Below, one piece after another: positions 56,120 to 64,000 of a DNA stretch of 64,000 bases; position 1 is the first letter of the stretch; each line of letters opens with the position of its first letter. This DNA comes from Acidobacteriota bacterium (lineage in GTDB: Bacteria; Acidobacteriota; Blastocatellia; Pyrinomonadales; Pyrinomonadaceae). The stretch is from the NCBI GenBank assembly GCA_025463125.1, contig JAOAPX010000136.1:21171-85170 (forward strand). Reading direction: 5' to 3'. Made by a program: the position numbers and the translations under genes. The notes beneath the pieces were generated by a model, which was given only the letters and a program-made list of their open reading frames with translations, made no database searches and was not told the origin of the DNA.

Positions 56120-58141
56120 ATGAATTATTCTTCGTACGACTTAAAAATCAAATTTCCGCTTTTATTTCTCATCATTACGTTCGCGTGTCTCGCCTGCCGA
56201 ACCGATCAAGCCGAACGAAAACCGATCTCGAAAGTTTCGACCCTCGCAGGACTTTCGGAAAAATTCGGCGAGCCGTTCGGCGTGGCAGAGCGCGGCGGCG
56301 AAGTGTTCGCGTCCGACGGCGAGGCGGGCGTTATCAGAAAAATCGCCGCTGACGGCGCGTCGAGCGTTTTCTCAAGCGGTCATCACACGCCTTCGCAAAT
56401 CGTTTTCGACGCAAACGGCGATTTGCTTGTCGCCGATTCGGGCACGCATACGATCAAACGAATAAAACCGGGCGGCGAAATCGAAACGATTGCGGGCGTG
56501 GAAAACAGTTCCGGCTTTCAAAACGGCGACGCTCGAACCGCGCTTTTTAACGCGCCCGTCGGAATCGCCGTTTTTGAAAATAAAATCTTCGTCGCCGACA
56601 CGTATAACGACGCGATTCGCGTAATAGAAAACGGCAATGTTTCGACCGTCGCGGGCGGCACGCAGGGATTTGCCGAAGGAATCGGCGCGGCTGCAAAATT
56701 CGACACTCCGTGCGGAATCGCCGCCGCTTCGGACGGGAAAATCATCGTCGCCGACACGGGCAATCGCCGCCTGCGCCTGATCGAAGCGAACGGAAGCGTT
56801 TCGACGCTCGCCGGAAACGGCAATTCCGTTTTGAAAGACGGTTTTTTGTTTGAAGCCGAGCTCGTTCAGCCGACAGCCGTCGCGATCAACAAATCGGGCG
56901 AAATTTTCTTCGCCGACGGAAACGCGATCCGCGTAATACGCCGCGTCGTTTTGCCGTTCATCGAAACGATTTCCGGAACCGACCGCGGCTTTGCCGACGG
57001 CTCGATGCGAGCGGCGCGGTTTAATCGTCCGAGCGGTTTGGCAATCGGCGAATCGGGAAACCTATACGTTGCAGACAGCGAAAATCAGGTTCTGCGCGTT
57101 TTCGCCGGCGAAACAATCGGCAAGGAAATTTCCATGGAAGAAAGCCGCAAATTGCGCCACGCGGCTGAAGAATTTCGCCGCCTGGCTCCGCCGCGCTGGA
57201 CATACGATCCGCCCGAAGCGAGACGCGATATCGCAGGGACGCTCGGCGAGCTGCGCGGCGAAGTTGACGGGCGAAACAAACCCGTCTGGTTTCACAACGG
57301 GCTGGACATCGCCGGCAATTACGGCGAAACGGCGCGTTTTATCCGCGATGAAAAGGTCTTAAAGCCGATTGCGGCGGAAAATTTCAACACTTTGCGAGAA
57401 CTGGTGCGAATGCCGACAATCGGCTACATACACATCCGTCTCGGGCGCGATAAAAACAACCTGGTTTTCAATGACAGGCGCTTTCAGTTTTCTTTTGACG
57501 AGGCGCGAAAACCGAAAGGCGTGCGGATTCCGAGAGGCTCGCGCTTTGCGGCGGGCGAAGCGATCGGAACGCTCAACGCTTTTAATCACGTTCACTTAAT
57601 CGCGGGCAGAGCGGGCGCGGAAATGAACGCGCTCGACGCTCTTATTCTTCCGAACATTTCGGATGCGGTCACGCCTTTTATCGAAAAAGTATCGCTTTTC
57701 GGCGAAGACTGGCGCGAGATTGAAACCTCTCCAAAAGATGCGCGTATTACTTTGAGCGGAAAAACACGCATCGTCGTTCGCGCTTTCGATCAGATGGACG
57801 GCAACAATTCAAGACGAAGGCTCGGCGTTTATCGTCTCGGCTACCAAATTTTGCGAGCCGACGAAACGCCGCTCGGCGAAACTCTCTGGACGATTTCGTT
57901 TGAACGAATGCCGGATGAACGCGCCGCCAAGTTTGTTTACGCGATGGGCAGCAAATCCGGCTACACGCCTGAAACCGTATTCAATTACATCGCGTCCAAC
58001 CGGGTGGACGGCGACCGCTTCGGCGAAGATTTTTTCGACGCCGGGCAAATGGAAAACGGCGAATACGTTCTAAGAGTTTTCGCGGCTGATTTTTTCGGAA
58101 ATATCGCATCAAAAGACACAAGTTTCGAGGTTAAAAAATGA
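56120..58141 (+). CDS. NHL-repeat lipoprotein with C-terminal domain
   Basis: ITFACLACRTDQ lipobox; repeated KIFVADTYNDAIRVIENGNVSTVAGG / KIIVADTGNRRLRLIEANGSVSTLAGNG. Confidence 0.85.
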   Translation: MNYSSYDLKIKFPLLFLIITFACLACRTDQAERKPISKVSTLAGLSEKFGEPFGVAERGGEVFASDGEAGVIRKIAADGASSVFSSGHHTPSQIVFDANGDLLVADSGTHTIKRIKPGGEIETIAGVENSSGFQNGDARTALFNAPVGIAVFENKIFVADTYNDAIRVIENGNVSTVAGGTQGFAEGIGAAAKFDTPCGIAAASDGKIIVADTGNRRLRLIEANGSVSTLAGNGNSVLKDGFLFEAELVQPTAVAINKSGEIFFADGNAIRVIRRVVLPFIETISGTDRGFADGSMRAARFNRPSGLAIGESGNLYVADSENQVLRVFAGETIGKEISMEESRKLRHAAEEFRRLAPPRWTYDPPEARRDIAGTLGELRGEVDGRNKPVWFHNGLDIAGNYGETARFIRDEKVLKPIAAENFNTLRELVRMPTIGYIHIRLGRDKNNLVFNDRRFQFSFDEARKPKGVRIPRGSRFAAGEAIGTLNAFNHVHLIAGRAGAEMNALDALILPNISDAVTPFIEKVSLFGEDWREIETSPKDARITLSGKTRIVVRAFDQMDGNNSRRRLGVYRLGYQILRADETPLGETLWTISFERMPDERAAKFVYAMGSKSGYTPETVFNYIASNRVDGDRFGEDFFDAGQMENGEYVLRVFAADFFGNIASKDTSFEVKK

Positions 58142-59847
58142 AAAAAACATTGATTTCTCTTTCTTTATCGGCTTTAATTCTCTCGGCAACGCCTTTTTCG
58201 TCAAAGGCTGAAACGCCCGCAGCTTCCGTCGCGAAAGCGATTCGCGTCGCTCCGCCCGCGCCGAAGTTTACCGATGCCGAACGTCAGGCTGAGCTTGCCC
58301 GCCGCCGCGCCGAAGTGTTCAAGGCGATGAAGCCGAACAGCATCTTTATCCTGCGCAGCGCCGAGCCGAGAAATTACGCGGGCGACGTCGATTTTTATTA
58401 CCGTCAGGAAAACAATCTTTATTATTTAACCAATCTCAAACAAAACGGCGCGACGCTCGTTCTCGTTAAAAGCGGCGCGGGAAACAAGGAATATTTGTTT
58501 CTGCCGAAACGCAACCCGCAATTTGAAACGTGGAACGGCAAAATGTATTCGAACGAAGAGGCGACTCGCATTTCCGGTTTGAAAACGATTATCGAAGCGA
58601 GCGAAACGCAAAACTTTCTGCAAGCGGTCAAAGACCGGAAAGCATTTGCCGCGAAAGACGGCGCGAGCATTCAGCTTGCCGCCGAAACCGCTTATTTTCT
58701 GCTTCCGTTTACCGAAGGCGATCGCGACGGGTTTGCCGAATTCGGGCGCGAACACGAATTTTCGAAATCGCTGACCGGCTACAAAATCGAAAACGCCCGA
58801 CCGATCGTTGACGAGCTTCGGCAAATAAAATCGCCGTATGAAATCAGATTGATGCAGCACGCCATCGACATTACGACCGAAGCCCAGATGCGCTCGATGG
58901 GAATGGTTTCCAAAGCGAAATACGAATACGAAGTTCAGGCTGAAGTCGAATACACGTTCAGACGCAGAAACGCCGATTACTGGGGTTACCCGTCGATTGT
59001 CGGCTGCGGTCCGAACGCGACGACTCTGCACTACGTCGAATCTCAGGGCAAAGTCAAAGCCGGGGATTTAATGCTGATGGACGTCGGCGCCGAATACGAC
59101 CATTACACGGCTGACGTCACGCGCACGTATCCGGTCAACGGGAAATTTTCAAAAAAACAAGCCGAGATTTATCAAATCGTTTACGACGCGCAGGAAGCGG
59201 CGGCGAAAGCGGCAAAACCAGGCGCTACTTTTCGCGCCGTCAGCGCGGCGGCTGACGCGGTTATCAAGGACGGGCTTTTCCGCCTCGGTCTGATTACGGA
59301 TAAAAACTCCGACCAGCATCGCGTCTGGTATATGCACGGTCTCGGTCACTGGCTCGGAATGAACGTTCACGACGTCGGCAGAAACGGCAGACCGCTTCAA
59401 GCCGGAATGATTTTCACTAACGAACCCGGCATTTATATCCGCGAAGACGCGCTCGATTACCTGCCGAAATCGCCGGAATGGGCGGCTTTCGCAGAAAAAG
59501 TCAGACCGAACTTCGAGCGTTATAAAAACATCGGCGTTCGCATTGAAGACGATTTGCTCGTTACTTCAAACGGAGTGGAATGGATGACGAAAGCGCTGCC
59601 GCGTAAGCGTTCCGAAGTCGAAGCGTTTATGGCTCGCGCGTCAAAAGAAATGGCTTTTCACGCGCCCGCGACAGGCGCGAAGCCGACGCTCGCCGTTTTA
59701 AATTTCGGCTCAAACCTTTTGCCGACCGGCGATCTCGTGTTTAATCAAGCTTTGAGCGGCGCGACGATCCGGCGCGGCTGGATTCATTCGGGCAAATCAG
59801 CGGCGAATTCGGGCTCGGCGCACCTGGAACATTCAATTGCCGAGTAA
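58138..59847 (+). CDS. Aminopeptidase P-family (M24B) metallopeptidase, secreted
   Basis: Overlaps the previous stop (ATGA). VEYTFRRRNADYWGYPSIVGCGPNATTLHY; MDVGAEYDHYTADVTRTYPVNGKFS; GLGHWLGMNVHDVG; TNEPGIYI. Confidence 0.94.
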   Translation: MKKTLISLSLSALILSATPFSSKAETPAASVAKAIRVAPPAPKFTDAERQAELARRRAEVFKAMKPNSIFILRSAEPRNYAGDVDFYYRQENNLYYLTNLKQNGATLVLVKSGAGNKEYLFLPKRNPQFETWNGKMYSNEEATRISGLKTIIEASETQNFLQAVKDRKAFAAKDGASIQLAAETAYFLLPFTEGDRDGFAEFGREHEFSKSLTGYKIENARPIVDELRQIKSPYEIRLMQHAIDITTEAQMRSMGMVSKAKYEYEVQAEVEYTFRRRNADYWGYPSIVGCGPNATTLHYVESQGKVKAGDLMLMDVGAEYDHYTADVTRTYPVNGKFSKKQAEIYQIVYDAQEAAAKAAKPGATFRAVSAAADAVIKDGLFRLGLITDKNSDQHRVWYMHGLGHWLGMNVHDVGRNGRPLQAGMIFTNEPGIYIREDALDYLPKSPEWAAFAEKVRPNFERYKNIGVRIEDDLLVTSNGVEWMTKALPRKRSEVEAFMARASKEMAFHAPATGAKPTLAVLNFGSNLLPTGDLVFNQALSGATIRRGWIHSGKSAANSGSAHLEHSIAE

Positions 59848-59867
59848 ACCGAATTCAGAAAACTTTT

Positions 59868-59914
59868 AATTCCAAATTTCAAACGGCGCGAGGGCGCTTT
59901 TGAAATTTGGAATT
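59868..59914. repeat. Perfect 16-bp intergenic hairpin
   Basis: AATTCCAAATTTCAAA (59868-59883) and TTTGAAATTTGGAATT (59899-59914) around cggcgcgagggcgct. Confidence 0.9.
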
Positions 59915-60068
59915 TTTAATTGAAATATTTAGTATTATGTTGAATTGTGTTAAAAACAATTACGGTTTTTAAAAGCTTTGGAAAACGAAAGAGGTTTTCC
60001 GTTAGCGAAATGCGGAAACGCGAAACAAACAATTTGCCGCTTTAAGCGAAGACGAAAAAGATATCAAG

Positions 60069-60716
60069 ATGAAAAAAGAAATTTGCGCCATACTTTTAAG
60101 CGTCGCGTTTTTCGGCTCGTGCTCGTTTGATCGAAAAGGCGACAACGCGCCCGCAACCATTGCGCCGAAATCCGCCAAAGCCGAAGGAGAAGTAAGCGCG
60201 GCGAAGCCTGTCGCGACGGTTCAAACTACCCCGACGAGCGCAAAAGATGCGTTCGATGAAATAAAAGTCACGAAAAAAGACTGCGCGAGCGTCGATGCGG
60301 GCGACAATGCCGTGCTCGCCAGGCATTCTTTCCCGCTCGATTTCCCGCCGTTCGTCAATTCGTGTTTCGTGACGGCTTATAACCCGGAATACGACGATCC
60401 GCCGATGGAAACCGAGTTTGCCATTTATAAAAACGGCGCAAAGGTTTTCGATTTTCCGGATCGCTTTAACGGCGTTGAATTCGGTTGCTGGGTCGATGCG
60501 GTGGCGTTCGAAGACTTAAACGGCGATAATCTAAACGATGTCGTCGTAGCCGGAAAATGCAGCGCGAAATCCGCTTCGTATAATGAAAATATGGTTTACG
60601 TCAATACCGGAACCGGATTTACGACCAACCCGGACGCAAACGGTAAATTGTCGGAACTTAAACGAATAAAGGAAATAACCGATTTTGTCAGAAGCAATCA
60701 GCAAATCTTCTTCTAA
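60069..60716 (+). CDS. Hypothetical lipoprotein
   Basis: MKKEICAILLSVAFFGSCSFDRKGD lipobox; FEDLNGDNLNDVVVAGKC FG-GAP/VCBS-like motif. Confidence 0.7.
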   Translation: MKKEICAILLSVAFFGSCSFDRKGDNAPATIAPKSAKAEGEVSAAKPVATVQTTPTSAKDAFDEIKVTKKDCASVDAGDNAVLARHSFPLDFPPFVNSCFVTAYNPEYDDPPMETEFAIYKNGAKVFDFPDRFNGVEFGCWVDAVAFEDLNGDNLNDVVVAGKCSAKSASYNENMVYVNTGTGFTTNPDANGKLSELKRIKEITDFVRSNQQIFF

Positions 60717-61683
60717 TAACGGCGATTATCAATTGCCGCTTGTCATCGTCAACCCGAAATCCGCCGCCGGTTCGACCGAATCGCGCTGGGCGGAAATCGC
60801 TTCGGAGCTGCGAACGCATTTCGGCGCGTTTCAAGTCGCGTTTACAAAAAAACACGGCGACGGAACAGCGCTCGCTTTGCACGGAGCGACGCAAAATCGC
60901 AAATTTATTATCGCCTGCGGCGGCGACGGCACGATCAACGAAGTCGCCAACGGAATTCTGCAAAGCGGAAAAGACATCGAGCTCGGAGTTTTGCCTTCGG
61001 GAACCGGCGGCGATTTCCGCCGCACGCTCGGCATCCCGGCTAACGCGAGAGAAGCCGCGAAAGCTTTGCGAACCGGCGTAACCAGGTTGATCGACGCGGG
61101 AAAAGTAACCTTTTTCGACCACAAAGACCAGCAAATTTCGCGCTATTTTTTAAATGTTTCCAGCTTCGGTCTGTCGGCTTCGATCATCGGGCGCGTTAAA
61201 ACAAGCACTTCGCTCAAATGGCTGCCGAACGATCTTTTCCGCGGTCGCGCGAGCTTTGCGCTTTCGACTTTGCAGGAAGTATTAGATTTAAATTACGCGA
61301 CCGTTAAGGTAAAAATCGACGAAAAGGAAGAAAAACTTCTCAACACGATAAATTTCTGCGTAGCGAATTCGCGCTATTTCGGCGGCGGAATGAAAATCGC
61401 GCCCGAAGCGAAAATCAACGACGGCTTTTTCGACGTCATCAACATCGGCGACATTAAACAAGCGAAAATTCTCTTAAACGCTTACACGCTTTATCGCGGC
61501 TCGCACCTTTCTCTGCCCGAAGTGAAAAGCACTCTCGCGAAAAGAATCGAAGTTTCCGCCGCCTCTGCAAATCAAATCATTCAACTCGAAACCGACGGCG
61601 AGCTGCCCGGGCGCTTGCCGGCAATTTACGAGATCGTGCCGAACGCTTTGAGAATCAGAACGCCGGTGCCCGATAAATCGTAA
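60685..61683 (+). CDS. Diacylglycerol kinase family lipid kinase (YegS/DagK-like)
   Basis: LPLVIVNPKSAAGSTESRW; KFIIACGGDGTINEVANGIL; LGVLPSGTGGDFRRTLGIP. Overlaps the upstream gene by 32 bp if this ATG is used. Confidence 0.93.
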   Translation: MSEAISKSSSNNGDYQLPLVIVNPKSAAGSTESRWAEIASELRTHFGAFQVAFTKKHGDGTALALHGATQNRKFIIACGGDGTINEVANGILQSGKDIELGVLPSGTGGDFRRTLGIPANAREAAKALRTGVTRLIDAGKVTFFDHKDQQISRYFLNVSSFGLSASIIGRVKTSTSLKWLPNDLFRGRASFALSTLQEVLDLNYATVKVKIDEKEEKLLNTINFCVANSRYFGGGMKIAPEAKINDGFFDVINIGDIKQAKILLNAYTLYRGSHLSLPEVKSTLAKRIEVSAASANQIIQLETDGELPGRLPAIYEIVPNALRIRTPVPDKS

Positions 61684-61788
61684 ATGCCGCCGAAACCTTC
61701 TCTTTTTTTTGCCGGACGACGAAAACGCTTTTTTTGAAAAGCAACCGGCATTTACGAGATTGAGATAAAAGCGTTTTAAACGGAATCG

Positions 61789-61851
61789 AAGGCTAATAGC
61801 CGAACATCGGATTTTCGGCTTTCAGACTGTAAATCCGGCTATTGCCTTTTT
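61789..61851 (+). terminator. Probable intrinsic terminator of the lipid kinase gene
   Basis: aaggctaatagccg ... cggctattgccttttta. Confidence 0.65.
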
Positions 61852-62034
61852 ATCTGAAGTTACAAAAAGAAATTACAAAAAGAAAATATAAAAAAGAACG
61901 GGCTGGGAGTTTTCTCTAAACGCTTTAGTTGACGGCAAGGGCATTTATAAACCGAAGCCGGGGCGCGAATTACAATATAAAAAATTCGCGGTTTTTGTGT
62001 TAATCTGTGATTAAATTTTATATTAAGAAAATTT

Positions 62035-64000
62035 ATGAATAATTCTTTTTGCCAGTTGATAATCGACGCCGCCGAATCGCACCCGGAAAAAATGGCGATG
62101 GACATTGTCGGCGTCGAAAACGTTCGCTACACGTTTGCCGAAATGCTCGATGCGATTCGTTCGGTCGCGTACCGGCTTGAAAAAGAAGGCATAGCATTCG
62201 GCGAGCGCGTCGCTTTGATCGGCGAAAATCATCCGCGCTGGGCGATCGCTTATTTCGGCATATTGTTTCGCGGCGCCGTCTGCGTTCCGATCGACCCGCA
62301 CGGCGAAATCGAAACGATAACGAATTTTATCGAAAATTCCGAAGCGAAAATGGCGTTCATCGGCGAAGATTTTATCGAAAATTTCTACAAACTCGAAGAA
62401 AGGCTTGGCAAAAAGATTCCCGCCGTCGTTTTACAGGAAGCGGATCAATTACCAATCACGAATTACGAATTACGGGAAGACAATCCGGCGTCGAGCAACG
62501 GTTTTCAATCGTTTTCCGATTGGATGAAAACGCCGCGACCGGCTGATCACGACCGGAAACCGACGCCAGCCGCGCCCGATGATTTGGCGGTTTTGATTTA
62601 CACTTCGGGCACGACCGGAACGCCGAAAGGAGTTCCGCTGACGCACGGCAATATTTATTACGAAACGCAGGGCTGCCAGGAAGTGATGAACGTTTCGGAA
62701 AACGAAGTCGTTTTGAGCGTTCTGCCGCTGTTTCACGTTTTCGCGCAGGTCATCAATTTATGGGTGATCGCCAGCATCGGCGCCAGTGTTTATTACGTCA
62801 AAGAGCTTGCGCCAGCAGAGCTTACGCGAGCGTTCGAAACGAAAGAAATCACGCTTTTGACCGGCGTTCCGCGTCTCTGGTACCTGTTTCACAAAAAGAT
62901 TTTCGACGGCGTCGCCGCTCAGCCGAAACCGGTTCGAATGCTTTTTGCAGGGATGCTCAAAACCAACGGGATTCTGAGAGACAAATTTAATACCAATCTC
63001 GGCAGAAAAATGTTCGGCAAAGTTCACGAAGGATTCGGCGGCAGGCTCGGCATCACGATTTCCGCCGGTTCGCGGTTTGACGAGAAAATCGCGCGCGATT
63101 ATTACGAGCTTGGGTTTACGATCATACAAGGTTACGGTCTAACCGAAACCTGCGGAGCCGTCGCTTCGACGCGTTTTGAAGGAAGCTCGGTCGGCTCGGT
63201 CGGCAAAGCCGTCAACTACGCCGAAATAAAACTCGGTCCGCCGAACGAAGACGGCGCCGGCGAAGTTTTAATCAAAGGCAAAATGGTTTTTAAGAGTTAT
63301 TACAAAAACCCGGAAGCGACCAGGGAAGCGTTTACCGAAGACGGCTGGTTTAAATCGGGCGACCTCGGAAAATTCGATGAGAACGGCGATCTTTTTATCG
63401 TCGGGCGGTCGAAAGACGTGATCGTTTTGCCGAACGGCAAAAACATTCACCCGGAAGATCTCGAAGTTCATTATTCGAAATCGCCTTTGATCGAAGAAAT
63501 CTGTATTCTCGGCGTCAAGGATGAAAATTCGGCGATGGCTGGCGCGGAAAAACTCGTCGCCGTTGCCGTTCCGGATTTTAACTATCTCAAACAAAACAAC
63601 ATCGCCAATTCAAAAGAAGCGATTCGATACGATCTCGATAATCTCGGTCGAAGTTTGCCGGAATACCAGCGCGTTCGCCAATACGTCATTCACACCGACC
63701 CGCTGCCGCGCACGGCGACGAGAAAAATCAAACGTTTCGAGCTGCAAAAACGAATCGAAAACGAGGGCTTGGGCGATCAGGACGCAAATCGCCGCAAACC
63801 GCTCGCATTAACCGCCGCGGATAAAGCGCTGATAGAATCAAACGCCGGTCGCGCCGTTATCGCCGCGATCAGTAAAAATTCGAAGGAAACGGAAAATATA
63901 CACCCTTCGATGAACCTGGAAATTGATTTCGGACTGGATTCTTTGAGCCGCGCAGAAGTTTTCGCCGCTCTTGAACAAGGCTTTAACACGGAATTTGACG
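62035..64000 (+). CDS. Long-chain acyl-CoA synthetase (AMP-forming) with C-terminal acyl-carrier-like domain; 3' end beyond window
   Basis: LAVLIYTSGTTGTPKGVPLTHGNIYYE; GYGLTETCGAVASTRFEG; RSKDVIVLPNGKNIHPEDLEVHYSKSPLIEEICILGV; C-terminal MNLEIDFGLDSLSRAEVFAALEQGF (4'-phosphopantetheine Ser motif). No stop in the window, so absent from the ORF track. Confidence 0.92.
   Translation, partial: MNNSFCQLIIDAAESHPEKMAMDIVGVENVRYTFAEMLDAIRSVAYRLEKEGIAFGERVALIGENHPRWAIAYFGILFRGAVCVPIDPHGEIETITNFIENSEAKMAFIGEDFIENFYKLEERLGKKIPAVVLQEADQLPITNYELREDNPASSNGFQSFSDWMKTPRPADHDRKPTPAAPDDLAVLIYTSGTTGTPKGVPLTHGNIYYETQGCQEVMNVSENEVVLSVLPLFHVFAQVINLWVIASIGASVYYVKELAPAELTRAFETKEITLLTGVPRLWYLFHKKIFDGVAAQPKPVRMLFAGMLKTNGILRDKFNTNLGRKMFGKVHEGFGGRLGITISAGSRFDEKIARDYYELGFTIIQGYGLTETCGAVASTRFEGSSVGSVGKAVNYAEIKLGPPNEDGAGEVLIKGKMVFKSYYKNPEATREAFTEDGWFKSGDLGKFDENGDLFIVGRSKDVIVLPNGKNIHPEDLEVHYSKSPLIEEICILGVKDENSAMAGAEKLVAVAVPDFNYLKQNNIANSKEAIRYDLDNLGRSLPEYQRVRQYVIHTDPLPRTATRKIKRFELQKRIENEGLGDQDANRRKPLALTAADKALIESNAGRAVIAAISKNSKETENIHPSMNLEIDFGLDSLSRAEVFAALEQGFNTEFD
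62450..62479 (+). repeat. cgaattacgaattacg-type repeat in frame inside the acyl-CoA ligase CDS
   Basis: ttaccaatcacgaattacgaattacggga encodes L-P-I-T-N-Y-E-L-R-(E); same word as the intergenic palindrome at 30467-30572. Confidence 0.75.

Noticed and set aside
58426-59031. 201-aa minus-strand ORF
   Set aside because: Antisense to the aminopeptidase P-type gene.
1-64000. Prophage, IS element, toxin-antitoxin, restriction or other defence island, rRNA operon, CRISPR array
   Set aside because: Looked for transposase, integrase, capsid, nuclease/methylase and Cas motifs in the ORF track and found none.

Overview
The window looks like an ordinary chromosomal segment of a Gram-negative bacterium. 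Gene content and protein style (TPR, NHL, C25 peptidase, carboxypeptidase-like/TonB receptors) suggest Acidobacteriota, possibly Blastocatellia, but this is inferred without a database search. Both ends cut genes: prs on the left and an acyl-CoA ligase on the right. I annotate about 39 protein genes and one tRNA-Gln(TTG). I see no CRISPR array, phage, IS element or rRNA operon. The main points are: (1) a cyanophycin locus with synthetase CphA, cyanophycinase CphB and a convergent isoaspartyl peptidase; (2) a copper module of cupredoxin lipoprotein, MerR regulator and a P1B ATPase with three YHS domains, with a MerR-type 20-bp-spacer promoter; (3) a LexA-like protein that keeps the Ser/Lys dyad but has no Ala-Gly at the expected cleavage position; (4) hflX whose conserved N-terminus extends upstream of the first usable start codon, suggesting AUC/AUU or UUG initiation; (5) a set of long imperfect intergenic palindromes built from different short word repeats, mostly at convergent gene ends, one flavour of which (cgaattacgaattacg) also occurs in frame inside the acyl-CoA ligase gene; (6) a tandem pair of zinc-ribbon membrane proteins sharing a TTKLL-type C-terminal tail; (7) a candidate Fur box upstream of a TonB-dependent receptor; and (8) a roughly 1-kb region with several stacked hairpins/terminators and no convincing CDS. 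I do not see a clearly undescribed multi-gene system. The best candidates for new biology are items 3 to 6 and 8.
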